A stretch of DNA of 64,000 nt from Peromyscus leucopus (lineage: Eukaryota > Chordata > Mammalia > Rodentia > Cricetidae): positions 10,219,501 through 10,283,500 of the forward strand of contig NC_051069.1 of NCBI RefSeq assembly GCF_004664715.2, given 5' to 3'. Position 1 is the stretch's first letter. Each line of letters starts with the position of its first letter. The position numbers and the translations under genes were made by a program. Under the pieces are notes generated by a model. That model was not told where the DNA came from, did not search any database, and saw only the letters and a list, made by a program, of their open reading frames with translations. This document shows, piece after piece, positions 53,976 through 63,969 of this stretch.

Positions 53976-54449
53976 ATAAAAAACAAAAATGTGTTCACTA
54001 GCCAGTACCAGGTCAATCTTCAGAATAAAGGCCCCCCTCTTCCATCCCCTCCAGCTATGCAGTGGCTCCCCACTTCAACAACGTTTGCTACCTAACTACC
54101 CAGTGTTGCTGGCAAGGAGGCATGTGCTCTTTGCCGGAGTTTGCCTCTCCCAGAGGATCTTCTTAACCACTTGGCACTTTCTCCCTGCGGCCCATGTGTT
54201 TATCATCTTTGCCGATGGGTTAACAGTTGTGTGTCTCAACTCGCTGAGTCAGGAGACTGCCGTTTGTCTCAGTATCTAGTGGGCTTTAGTCATAGAAACC
54301 ATTTTCTTCCAAGGATACCATTTAACTCTGCACATTGTGTTATTATTGACCAAAGCCTGTTCATTTTGACACTGACAAACCATCCCTTTTCTCTTTTAAG
54401 GTTTATGCATGTGGAGCATGTATAATGCCATCCTCTGCTCCCGGCCAGA

Positions 54450-55500
54450 TATTCTTAGACTGTCTTGCCACACTTAGTTATCTTTTGTGAGCTTTCTAAA
54501 GTTACGTTTGTATCCAGCTGGTGTTTACCACCATTGTAAAGTTTCACAACTCGATCCACAAATACCCTATTAATTTAACACTCTCTTGGGCGATTTGTAA
54601 ACATGTTGCTCTTGTGAATTGATGTTTATTTCCAGCTCCATTTCTTGTGATATTATTTATTCTAGATACATGCTAATGAATTTTCTTGATAGGCCTTGTA
54701 TCCCCTTAAATTATTCATTTTAGTTCTATTTGTTTGTGTTTATCATATTTTCCACGATTTATATTTTCACCCTTTCCTTTGCTACTTAGAATCTTCATTT
54801 CTTTTTTCTTATTTTATTACTTTGGTCATGTCCTCTAGGACTAAGTTGAAGGGTTGTGACAGTCAGTTTTCCACTGCTATAACAAAATTCCGGAGACCAG
54901 TAGCTATAAAAAGAGATGTATTTAGCTCACAGCTTTAGGCACTGAAAGTTCAAACAGCATGGCCCTAACTTTTCAAGGCCACATCATGGTGATGGCAACA
55001 TGAAGAGAGTACACGCACGAGGGAAAGATTGTGTGGTAAGACAGGAAACGAAGCATCAGGTTTTCCTTTTTATAACAACTTCCTCTCTAGAGAACTCACT
55101 CAGAGGCCCATGAGAACCACCTTAGTGCCTAATGCTCTAATTCACTCCCATTAAGTCCACCTCCTAAAGGTCCCAGCACCTCTCCATACTACCACACTGG
55201 GGATCAAGCCTTAGAGGACACAGCACTCAAACCATATCCAAACACACCACCAGTCAGCCAGTCTCCCAGCAGGCTGAAAATAGATCTAAAACTTGAACCA
55301 CTTTCTTGTCAAGAGTATTTGCTGTAGGCTTTTAGGATGGAGCCATTCTCAAATTAAAGATACTTCTTTCTCTTTGGTGTCTCAAGATCTTTACTGTAAA
55401 GAGTAAAAAATTTTTAATACCTTTTTTCAAACTTTCTAAATAGAGTTTTTTTTGTACCTATCGAGATATGTGATTTTTCTCTCTTCTCTTTAGATTTGAT
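54450..55500 (-). mobile_element. Ancient L1 ORF2 relic (antisense), split by a MaLR LTR
   Basis: The left part ends with TACTTTGGTCATGTCCTCTA and GACTAAGTTGAAGGGTTGTG (54815-54861). The right part has TGTACCTATCGAGATATGTG and AGATTTGATGAAAAATATC (55440-55510). These are neighbouring ORF2 regions in the correct antisense order. Confidence 0.55.
54862..55255 (-). mobile_element. MaLR-type LTR (MST/MLT1-like, antisense)
   Basis: TTTTCCACTGCTATAACAAA, then GAGATGTATTTAGCTCACAG, AACTCACTCAGAGGCCCATG and CACTGGGGATCAAGCCTTAG, follow the antisense order of mammalian MaLR LTRs. Confidence 0.65.
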
Positions 55501-55566
55501 GAAAAATATCAAAACATGATACTGGGCCCTTCTTGGAATCTGATGTGCTATTTAGAAATACTTTGT

Positions 55567-55715
55567 GCTGGATGTGGTGGCATACCTCTTAATTAATCCC
55601 AAGAGGCAGAAACAAGTGGATCTCTGTGATTCTGAGGCTAGCCTGGTCTACATAGTGAGTTCCAGGCCATCCAGGAATACACAGTAAGACCCTGTCTCTA
55701 AATAAATAAATAAAA
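55567..55715 (+). mobile_element. B1 SINE
   Basis: GCTGGATGTGGTGGCATACC, GCTAGCCTGGTCTACATAGT, and an AAATAAATAAATAAAAA tail. Confidence 0.85.
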
Positions 55716-55792
55716 ACAATTTGCTAATATTTACATGGAATAAGCAGAACAGGGTCATAGAACATTGTTGATAATTTTTTTCCTGTGTTGTT

Positions 55793-56277
55793 TGTAGCAT
55801 GAATCCTAAATGATCTTAAAATAAAAACCTCGAGAAAGATATTGAGGTAAATGCTGAAGGATCAGAAAGACAAAGGAACAAGCCACAGCTACTTCTCATC
55901 TCACCAACTTCTTGCCCAAAATGGGGAGATCCTATCTCCATGAATTCTCAGACTGAATGCCTCAGAGATCCTGTCTCCTCCTGCCTTAAATTCCTTTCTC
56001 TGCCCAGCCATATCACTTCCTGTCTCAACCTCCCTAGTGCTGAGATTAAAGGTGTGTGCCACTACCACCTGGCTCTGTTTCTCTTTAGACTGGATTAATC
56101 TCATGTAGCCCAAGGTGGCCTTGAACTCATAGAGATCTGTCCACCTATGCCTCCCATGTGCTAGTATTAAAGGTGTGTCCCACCACTGCCTGGTCTCATG
56201 GCTAACTCGTGGCTGGCTCTGCCATCTGATCTTCAGACAAGCTTTATTTATTACAGCATACACAAAATATCAGCACA
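55793..56277. mobile_element. Solo LTR of a rodent endogenous retrovirus-like family, 6-bp duplication
   Basis: The 485-bp element starts TGTAGCATGAATCC and ends AATATCAGCACA, so it has the TG...CA ends of an LTR. The 6-mer GTTGTT is repeated at both borders (55787-55792 and 56278-56283), the size usual for class II (ERVK/IAP-like) elements. Inside are two antisense B1-related blocks, at about 56025-56075 and 56080-56200. I recall similar LTRs in rodents but cannot name the family. Its transcriptional direction is unclear. Confidence 0.85.
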
Positions 56278-56314
56278 GTTGTTTTTGTGGAATCTCCTAA
56301 GGGGTCCAGCAGGT

Positions 56315-56407
56315 CAGGCATGGTGGTGCATACCTGTCTCTAAACCCAACATGTAGGAGTTCAAGGCCAGCCTGGGCTACATAGCAAGACCATGCTTCAA
56401 AATAAAC
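56315..56407 (+). mobile_element. Short B1 SINE
   Basis: AGGCATGGTGGTGCATACCT and AGTTCAAGGCCAGCCTGGGC. Internally shortened. Confidence 0.65.
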
Positions 56408-57047
56408 AGAGGCAGGAATGTCTGGATCCTTCTGTGAGAGTTTTTATCAGGTGAACCCTGTGCCGCCTCAGCACCTCCTCTCTGGTTCATGAATCCTGCT
56501 AGAGATGACTTGAGGTCCTTTTCTATCTATGAGTTGTCACTAGTTAGAGGGACTGGTTACTTGAGCAAAGCCAGAGGCATCAAAATTCAAAAGAAGCAGC
56601 CTCTTTTAAATCATCATGATAAAAAAAAAAATGTGGACAATATTAACAGCATGCTCTGCTGCAAGCCAGTGATCACCCTACAGACCCATACGCCAACTAC
56701 CCTGTGACACACACGTGGGTCAGAATACTTTCATCTATTCTGGGAGATGTGGTGGTTTCTTCCACTTCACCGGCTTTGCTTAGCGTGAGATAGACAAAGA
56801 TTCAATCACACAGTTGGGTAACAGTGCCAGCCGGTCTGACGGCACATGGCATCATTTTTCGTGGCTCTGTGAAGAATTTGTTACCGTAAGAAGGAAAGAG
56901 GAAATGTGGTCACCCCTCCTTCCGTCGTTACAGCTGTCATGTGCTGCCCTCTTGCCATGCTGCTGTGTGCCGCATCCCTTTGTTCCAGGGTCGGATCACA
57001 GTTGTTTTTGCCTAAGAAGATCCTTTAGAGAGGTCAGGGCTCTCTCT
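56408..57047. other. Low-repeat stretch, no gene recognised
   Basis: No repeat or exon signature that I can support. Confidence 0.4.
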
Positions 57048-57258
57048 GAGGGAGGATGTAGCTCACCTGGCACAGTGCTTGCCCAGGATGCACGAAGCCC
57101 TGTGTTCTATCCCCAGCACCACGTCAACTGTGGGTAGTGTGTACTTGTAATCTCAACACTCAGGGAGACGGAGGGAGGAGGACAGGAATTTCAAGGTCAT
57201 CCTTGGGTACACAGTGAGTTTGAGGCTAGCCTGGACTACATCAGATCCCGACTTAAAA
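57048..57258 (+). mobile_element. B4-type SINE (ID head + B1)
   Basis: GGGAGGATGTAGCTCACCTG, TCTATCCCCAGCACCACGTC head; CAAGGTCATCCTTGGGTACA and GAGGCTAGCCTGGACTACAT from B1. Confidence 0.8.
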
Positions 57259-57271
57259 AACAAAAGCCAGC

Positions 57272-57452
57272 CGGGCGGTGGTGGCGCACGCCTTTAATCC
57301 CAGCACTCGGGAGGCAGAGCCAGGTGGATCTCTGTGAGTTCGAGGCCAGCCTGGTCTACAAAGCGAGTTCCAGGAAAGGCGCAAAGCTACACAGAAAAAC
57401 CCTGTCTCAAAAAAACAAAAAACAAAACAAAAAAAAAAAAAAAAAAAAAAAA
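57272..57452 (+). mobile_element. B1 SINE, cricetid-type, near-consensus, 13-bp duplication
   Basis: GCCGGGCGGTGGTGGCGCAC to CAGGAAAGGCGCAAAGCTAC shows very little divergence. An A-rich tail follows. AAAACAAAAGCCA flanks it at 57259-57271 and 57453-57465. It is the youngest-looking SINE here. Confidence 0.95.
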
Positions 57453-57465
57453 AAAACAAAAGCCA

Positions 57466-57918
57466 AACACTTTTGATGGTAACTAAGCTACTCCAACACA
57501 CATTACTGACACCCCACAGTTGATGTGACTGACATAAACAGCCACGGCCAGATCCTGAATGAAGAACTCTATCACGGCTGTCACCTGCCAGACTGAAGCT
57601 GATGATGATGCGTCACTGATACCAAACACGTTCTGACTTGGAGAACTGAGGAAGGAATGAGGAAGGGGCCGGTTATCGGAAAACAGAAGTGAAGTGCTAA
57701 ACTGAGGGTGAGGGCCACAGACGTGCTGCCAAGATGACTCCGAGCCCATCCCACCCTTGAGGTCTACATCTCTTCCCATGAAGGGGTACTGCGTGACCCA
57801 CCTGTCCCTCCTGCTGTGTGAGCAGCCGCACTTAGAGTCAGGCTGGCTGGGGTGCAGCTCTGTCCCCAGGCTGGGGGTGGAGGCCAGTCACAGAGCAGTG
57901 AGCTCCTGGCAGGTAGAG
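57466..57918. other. Low-repeat stretch, no gene recognised
   Basis: A 25-codon open segment follows a CCCCACAG acceptor-like site (57512-57519) and ends in a stop at 57594. It is too short to call. Confidence 0.35.
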
Positions 57919-57924
57919 GCAGCC

Positions 57925-58428
57925 TGTAGCTGTTGTTTGTACTCTTTTCTCGTTGGGGGGCCCACCACCCAGCTCCCAAATAATCACACAGAGACTTATT
58001 TTTTCTTATGAATGCCCAGCCTTAACTTGGCTTATTTCTAGCCCGTTTTTCTTAACTTAAATGATCTAATCTACCTTTTGCCTTTGGGCTTTTACCTTTC
58101 TCTATTTCTGTGCATCTTTTCTTCCCTTATTATTCTGTGGCTGGCCCCCAGCATCCTCCGCTTCTCCTCTTCTCCTTGCTTCTCCCTCTTCTTTTCTCTC
58201 TCCTTTATTCTCTCTGCCTGCCAGCCCCACCTTTTTCTCTCTCCTGCCTTGCTATTGGCCATTCAGCTCTTGATTAGACCAATCAGGTGTTTTAGACAGG
58301 CAAAGCAACACAGCTTTATAGAGTTAAACTACTGCAACATAAAAGAATGCAATACATCTTTGCATCATCAAACAAATATTCCACAGCATAAGTGAATGTA
58401 ACACATCTTGAAATAATATCCTATAACA
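57925..58428 (-). mobile_element. Solo LTR of a rodent endogenous retrovirus-like family, 6-bp duplication
   Basis: The 504-bp element has TGTAGC...ATAACA ends. GCAGCC is repeated exactly at 57919-57924 and 58429-58434. On the minus strand it contains a TATAAAG near 58321, CCAAT-type motifs (GGCCAATAGC) near 58256, and a purine-rich central part. I recall related LTRs in cricetid genomes but cannot name the family. No internal viral sequence lies beside it. Confidence 0.85.
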
Positions 58429-58477
58429 GCAGCCACTGAGGCCTGGAGCCCACATTCAAGGGTGTTTCCTGCTCTTA

Positions 58478-58660
58478 GTCACTCTTCTATTGCTACAGAG
58501 AGACGCCATGAGCATGGCAACTCTTATAAAAGAAAACATTTAGTTGGGGGCTTGCATACAGTTTCAGAGGTTTAGTCCATGATCATCATGGCAGAGAGCA
58601 CGGTGGCAGACAAGTGTGATGCTGGAGAAGTAGTTGAGAGCCATAACCTGGTCCACAAGC

Positions 58661-58696
<36 letters not shown>

Positions 58697-58700
58697 TTGA
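58478..58700 (-). mobile_element. LTR-like rodent repeat (antisense fragment)
   Basis: TCTTCTATTGCTACAGAGAG, CGCCATGAGCATGGCAACTC and GTCCATGATCATCATGGCAG are the antisense 3' half of the family at 1-320. It ends in nine ACAG units (58657-58696). Confidence 0.65.
58657..58696 (+). repeat. (ACAG)n microsatellite
   Basis: Nine tetramer units. Confidence 0.95.
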
Positions 58701-59094
58701 TTCTTCTTGGCACGTCAGGGCCATTGCACAGCTCGGCACTGGCTGTGTTGGCACTCTGGGGCAGCCCACTACTCGGATCCAGCACAGCCAGTAGCCCAGC
58801 CTAGGATCAGCACTGGCCACCTCCCTGGAGGAGCATGGGCTTCTCTGGGAAGACAGGATTGTCTCCAAGAAAACATAGCCATGCAGCACGAGCGTTCTGG
58901 TAGCATGACGTGTAACCCAGTGGTATTGACATGCAGAGACAAGGGCCCAGGGTTATGTCTGCCTCTTCCCCCACAAGTCAACAATCTCCACTAAGTCATT
59001 GGTTATCTTGTTAATAAGAACTTCTGTGAGAATGAAATATAACAAAATGTTTTCAATTACAGTGGAAACTGTAAAGGGATGATAAAAATAGGTT
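58701..59094. other. No recognisable feature
   Basis: Unrecognised sequence between two LTR-like fragments. Confidence 0.35.
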
Positions 59095-59365
59095 CTGCTT
59101 GCTTTTCTTTGCTGCGATAAAACACCATGATCCAAAGCAACTTAGAGAAGGAAGGGCTTCTTTTGGCTTATGGTTCCACGTGGGTAAGAGTCCCTCGTGG
59201 CAGGGAAGCAGGGCAGCAAGCAGCGGGCACAGCGGCAGGCAGCAGGAGCTGTAGGCTGAGAGATCACTTCCGCCAGCAAGGTGACGTCTCCTAGACTTTC
59301 CCAAATGATGCCATCAAGTGGGGACCAAGTGTTCAAATACCAGAGCCTATGGGGACATCACAGGG
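59095..59365 (-). mobile_element. LTR-like rodent repeat (antisense)
   Basis: TTGCTGCGATAAAACACCAT, CGTGGCAGGGAAGCAGGGCA and AGTGGGGACCAAGTGTTCAA follow the antisense order of a family related to 1-320. Confidence 0.6.
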
Positions 59366-59494
59366 AAGAGGAGAGGGTGTTGACAAACAGTGCTTATTAC
59401 TGGGCCTTCAATCTTAGAAGGAATCCGGGAATGCAGTTCTCTGGGAAAAGAGGGGAAAAGGTATGGTGAGCACAAGGGCTTGTCTCCACTGCAG

Positions 59495-59600
59495 AAGACA
59501 CTATTACCCCATCTTGCAGATGGAGATACTGAGGCTTGAAGACTGAGCCCAGAGTTTCATTGGGTCATGGGTGCCATGATACCTGTTGGATTTGTGAGGG
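59495..59600 (-). mobile_element. MIR SINE (antisense, fragment)
   Basis: TTACCCCATCTTGCAGATGG and ATACTGAGGCTTGAAGACTG. Confidence 0.45.
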
Positions 59601-59857
59601 ATGTTTCTGACGGCTCTTTCCTCCTTCCCTTCTCTAAAAACTCTGCTTTTGTTCCCAGATGAGCATGGTGGGGAAGAGAGGCAACTGAGGAGTGTTTGCT
59701 GTGGTCGCTGGGCTTCATCTTTAGCCAAATCATTTCACTTCATCCCCAGGGCAACCTTCCAAAATGGGGTGTATGTTGGCAGAAAGCTCCTGAAACTGTT
59801 ACAGATAAGGAAACCACACTGTGGGGGATGAGTTGCCAGTAAGAAGCTGACCCAAGA

Positions 59858-60184
59858 CTTGTGCATGTGTGTGTCCACATGAGTATGAGGATGTATATTC
59901 TTGTCCCATGTATGTGGGTGCACATGTGTGTGCGTGCATGTGGAGGCCTGTTCCTTGGTTACTGTCTACCTTGTTCTTTGAGGCAAGGGTCTCTCTCAGC
60001 GACATGAGGCTAGGCTGGCTGGCCCACAAGCCCCAAAGACCTCCCTATCTCTATCTCCCCAGTGGTGAGATTACAAGTTCAGGCCACCATTCTTGACTTT
60101 TTCATGGGTTCAGAGGATTAAATTTGGGTCCTCAGGCTTGAGTGACAAGTACTTTATTAAACCATCTGAGCTCTCTCTCCAGCC
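59858..60184 (-). mobile_element. B4A-type SINE (antisense)
   Basis: A GTGTGTG-rich tail, TTTGAGGCAAGGGTCTCTCT, GGCTGGCTGGCCCACAAGCC, and the antisense head TTTGGGTCCTCAGGCTTGAG ending in CTCTCTCTCCAGCC. Confidence 0.75.
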
Positions 60185-60698
60185 ATCTCCAGCTCCAAAG
60201 CCTTCTCTCTTACTCTGGCATCGTCCAGAAACTACAGTAGGTGGAAGTCAGACCCTGACCTCCAAGTCTTGCCCAGCCTGCCTACAACATCTCAGTATAA
60301 CTTTGACCTTGCCTAGCGTGCTCATTCATAGAAAAATGAGCTTGTCCACTAACACTTGGTTCTTGGGGGTAGCCAAAGACCGAGTGAATGGTTATTAAAA
60401 GGATCCATTTGTGGCATAGATGGAGGTGGCTTGTAACGTCCTCTGAACTCTCTGCCTCTTAACTTCCCTCTTCCTAATTTCCTCACTGCTCCCAGTATCA
60501 GCATCAGGACAAAAGTGACAATTTTTTCTGAAAGGCACAAGCAGGGTCTGACCCTCAGAAAGCACCCCCCCCCCGCCTCCTGGGGATGCCCCTCATTTTC
60601 AGGCTGCTCCAAAGACCCCAAGAAGCCTGCCATGGTTTCCAGCTATGGAAATAATCAGCACTGTTCTTCCTACTTGGAATCAAGCCTCATTGGCCTCT
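60185..60698. other. Low-repeat stretch, no gene recognised
   Basis: No repeat or exon signature that I can support. Confidence 0.4.
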
Positions 60699-61107
60699 GT
60701 GCTGACTGGTTTTATGTCAACTAGACACAAGCTGAAGTCATTTGAGAGGAGGGAACTCCCAACTGAGAAGAAGCCTCTATAAGATGGGGCTGTGGGCAAG
60801 CCTGTGAGGTATTTTCTTAACTAATGATTGATGGGGAGGGCCCAGCCCATTATGGGTGGTGCCATCCCAGGGCTGGTGGTCCTAGGTTCTATAGGAAAGC
60901 AGGCTGAGCAGGCTATGAGGAGCAAGCCAGTAAGCAGCACCCCTCCATGGCCTCTGCATCAGCTCCCGCCTCAAGGTTCCTACCCTGCATGGTTCCTGAG
61001 CTGACTGCTTTTGCTGATGAACTGTTGTATGGAACTGTGAGTGAAACAAACCCTTCCTCCCTCACTTGCTTTTGTTTCAACACAGCAATGGAAACCCGAA
61101 GACAGTC
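60699..61107 (+). mobile_element. LTR-like rodent repeat
   Basis: GGTTTTATGTCAACTAGACA, GAGGGCCCAGCCCATTATGG, CAAGCCAGTAAGCAGCACCC and CAACACAGCAATGGAAACCC follow the sense order of the family found antisense at 47805-48612. Confidence 0.65.
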
Positions 61108-61427
61108 TCTTAAATAGGATCTTTCTTTGCTATATTTTCAAATCCTCACCTGTTCTATTTTTACTTCCCTTCCTGGCTGAGCTCTGTGGCAGACAATTCC
61201 AGCACAAAGGGTCCTAATTGATTTCCCCTGCCCTTCAATATATATTTTTTTCAAAGTATGCATTTGAAAAGGACATTAAACAAATATCAAGACTCCCGAG
61301 GTGGATTCCAACGTACCTCTTGCTGTTTTCCATTTGGAATGCAGCCTGCCCCTCACAGCCTGCTGGGTGGCCTGGCTGTGGCCTGATGTTTGCAGCTGGG
61401 TAGCGCTCACCCCTCCTCCTCCTACAG

Positions 61428-61516
61428 GATGGACAGCCTCCTCTATCCATCACTGGGCCACACACTGCCCTGCATGCCAGTGTCTGAGGGCCCAGGAAGA
61501 AGAGGCAGGGAAGAAA
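61428..61516 (+). CDS. Candidate coding exon 1 of a small membrane protein
   Basis: A pyrimidine-rich CCCCTCCTCCTCCTACAG precedes 61428. An ATG one base later (61429) has A at -3 and G at +4. The frame reads MDSLLYPSLGHTLPC..., 29 codons plus one base, up to a moderate donor (GAAA|GTGAGG) at 61516/61517. It therefore ends in phase 1, the phase that the exon at 62197 needs. The region is free of repeats. I do not recognise the protein. Against it: the donor has A instead of G at -1, the exon is short, and chance open frames of this size are common in this window. It would need transcript support to be believed. Confidence 0.25.
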
Positions 61517-62196
61517 GTGAGGCTCTGAGGGCCGCAGTCTCTAAAACAGACTGGGGCCATTGGAAAAACCATTATGGTGGATTCCTTTGCCCTGATTCTT
61601 CACCACAGAGCCAAACCACATGTGGTGACTTATCCTCATTCTGGCCGGCTAACTTTGCAGTGATCTTCCTCAGAGTGCCTGTGTCCTTGCAAGGCCACCA
61701 GGAGTCTGAGCCAAGAGCCTGGTTTGATGGCAGTGCTTCTGTGATCTGAAACATGGGCTTGGTCTTATCCTGTGGGAATGGTTCTGCCTTTGAACTTCTA
61801 GCTGAAGAGAAGTAGTTTTGAAGAGCAGATGTTTTTGGAAAACACACATGAAAAGGTTCTTGCCTTTCCAGCTTTCCACTGCCAGAGCGCAGGCTCCGGT
61901 CCCTGGAATTTACCCCATAGCAAGGTAGGGAAGGACTCCAATACATGAATTCAGCCTACTGGCTACAAGAGCCCTGGACCTGAAACCCTACCATTAACTC
62001 GTGCTGCTGTAGGATGTGGGTGCTGCCCAGTTGAGAAGCAGGCCACTGGTAGTGAGGGTGTGGGTGGCAGTGACCAGGAGCCTCCCCTCGCTTCTTCTCT
62101 CTCCTACACCCTGCTCTACTTCCCTCTGCTCTTCCCTCCTCTCTCCTGCCTGGCTCTCTCCTCACCCCACACCTCAGCCTTTCTTTCTCTTTCCAG

Positions 62197-62405
62197 TACC
62201 AGTGGCCAAGTCAGAGGAGCAGCAGGTGGGAATTGAAGATCGAGGTGTCAGCCCACCAGGAGGCAACTCCATGATGGGTGAATCTCGGATAGGCAAGGCC
62301 CCGAGACCACAGACCCCAGAGTGTCTTTTTCTTCTGCTGTGCCTTCACATGTTTGCTGCTGCTGTCTTCCTCTGGTATCTGGCATGGTGTGAATGGGTGG
62401 TGTAG
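62197..62405 (+). CDS. Candidate terminal coding exon, hydrophobic C-terminal segment
   Basis: A strong acceptor (about 100 bases of mostly pyrimidine, ending TTTCTCTTTCCAG at 62196) leads into a frame starting in phase 1. It reads PVAKSEEQQVGIEDRG..., a polar stretch of about 40 residues. A hydrophobic run of about 22 residues follows (CLFLLLCLHMFAAAVFLWYL), then AWCEWVV and a TAG at 62403. Such a layout fits a tail-anchored or type II single-pass membrane protein with a very short tail. With the exon at 61428 the product would be about 98 residues. AATAAA at 62566-62571 could serve the 3' end. I recognise no family, and the function is unknown. Confidence 0.35.
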
Positions 62406-62565
62406 GGAGATACCCACTGCCTATGATGTAGAGTGTTTATCTCGTGGACACATTCCATCTACTGGGCATTTTTACCTGTGGGTTACTATGAAGATGGTTT
62501 CTTCCTAAGCTGTACTGTCTAATTGATAATAATAATGTTAAATAGAGTTTTGATGATAAAAAAAA

Positions 62566-62571
62566 AATAAA
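62566..62571 (+). terminator. Possible polyadenylation signal AATAAA
   Basis: AATAAA lies in an A-rich run 161 bases after the candidate stop codon at 62405. The A-rich context weakens it. Confidence 0.25.
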
Positions 62572-63950
62572 ACAAGAAAGTGTCACCACCTAGATAGAAC
62601 ACACTTTCTTTTGAGGAGCCGTATAGACTGTGGCTTAAGTTAATGACTAAGAAAAACAATTGAGTCTCAGTAGCCCAGCTAGCTTAAATTCTTTTAACCT
62701 TAATGTTGGGAGATGTGTTCACAGGTTTCAGAGTACATCATAGCTGAAACAAAGCTCTGAAAATAACTTAAAGTTAGACTAAGATGTTTTTGTCAAATCG
62801 CTTTGAGGTGAAAAACCCAAGATAATCTAAAGTTTTAGAAAGGCACCTAGTTGAATGCGCAACTCTTTTAAGGTCAGGGAACAAGAACAAAGTAGCCCAA
62901 TTATAATTAGCGACATGCCTTCTTGCTAGAATTGATTGATAACCAAAGGTGTTGATTAATTCCTTCTACCCATTTCTGCCCTCAATCTCCTGATATAAAA
63001 ACTATTGATGAGTAGGTATATAACCTAAAGATTTAAAGTAGAGCTGACTGATTCTTTTCCATATATAAAAGTTTAGGTTTGTGATTCTTTAAAGATTCCT
63101 TATAAGATTACCTTTCAAGATAAGTCATAAAGTGGATTGGTCCTTTCTTTGTAACTGCAAAATGCAGCCTGCCAGTAAAAGGATACCTTGATTACTTATA
63201 CTCTGTTAATCTATAACAAGTTGCTTGGGTATGAATGTACGTGGGTTCTTGAGGATAATTTGTTTTTCACCTGTAAAATGTAAAATGTTTAATCATGTAA
63301 GGGATATGGGAAACATGCTGTTTTTTTTTTTACTTGTATTTATTCTTATCATCTACTTGAAAAACAAAATGTAACCACATTATACTTTTTATATTGCCTG
63401 AAAAATTTTGCTGAGGCATATAAGCTGTAAGAGAAAGAATAAAAATAGAGTTAAAATGAGTTAGAAGGAAAACATCAAGAATGAGAGAAGAAAATTACCA
63501 GGCAAATAAAGAATAGAGAATGCAAAAGAAAATAACGAAAAGGTCTGGAGGAAACCATCAAGAGTGTGGGAGTATCTTTTTCCCTAATCTCCTCAGATAA
63601 AAAAAAAAAAATCTTAGTACGCGCCGCCTCCCATGGGTTCCATTTGAGCTGCTGGAATCTGGTCCTCCAGGCAGCGATATTCCAAGTCTCTCCTCCCTTC
63701 CATCTTGCTCTCCCAGGCTTCCAGGAACAGTGTCCAGCCTCTTTCCTCGGGACAGGGCTCCCAGGAGCACTGCAGGCCTGCTGCTGGAACTTTCTGGACC
63801 TCCTGGGTGTGCTCTTTAATTGTGCCTAGAGCAGGTGTTGTTGTATTGATCTCTGCCCTGGGACTGGATGACCTGCTTGTCCTGGGATGACCTCTCTCTC
63901 CTCTCTGGTGGAGAAGAAAGAGTGGGCGTGGCTGATGAATGTTGTATTTT
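62572..63950. other. AT-rich, ORF-poor segment of unknown origin
   Basis: About 900 bp of AT-rich sequence without usable frames is followed at about 63470 by an A/G-rich part (AAAATTACCAGGCAAATAAA). A sharp change near 63620 leads to a balanced segment with CGCGCCGCC. The order is vaguely like non-coding internal or 3' sequence of an endogenous retrovirus-like element, but I cannot show it. No LTR border is seen. Confidence 0.3.
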
Positions 63951-63969
63951 CCTTTCCTTTTCTTTTTTT

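Noticed and set aside
57520..57596. Acceptor-like CCCCACAG followed by 25 open codons and a stop (VDVTDINSHGQILNEELYHG...)
   Set aside because: It looks exon-like, but it is very short, the opposite strand is equally open, and there is no partner exon in phase that I can support.
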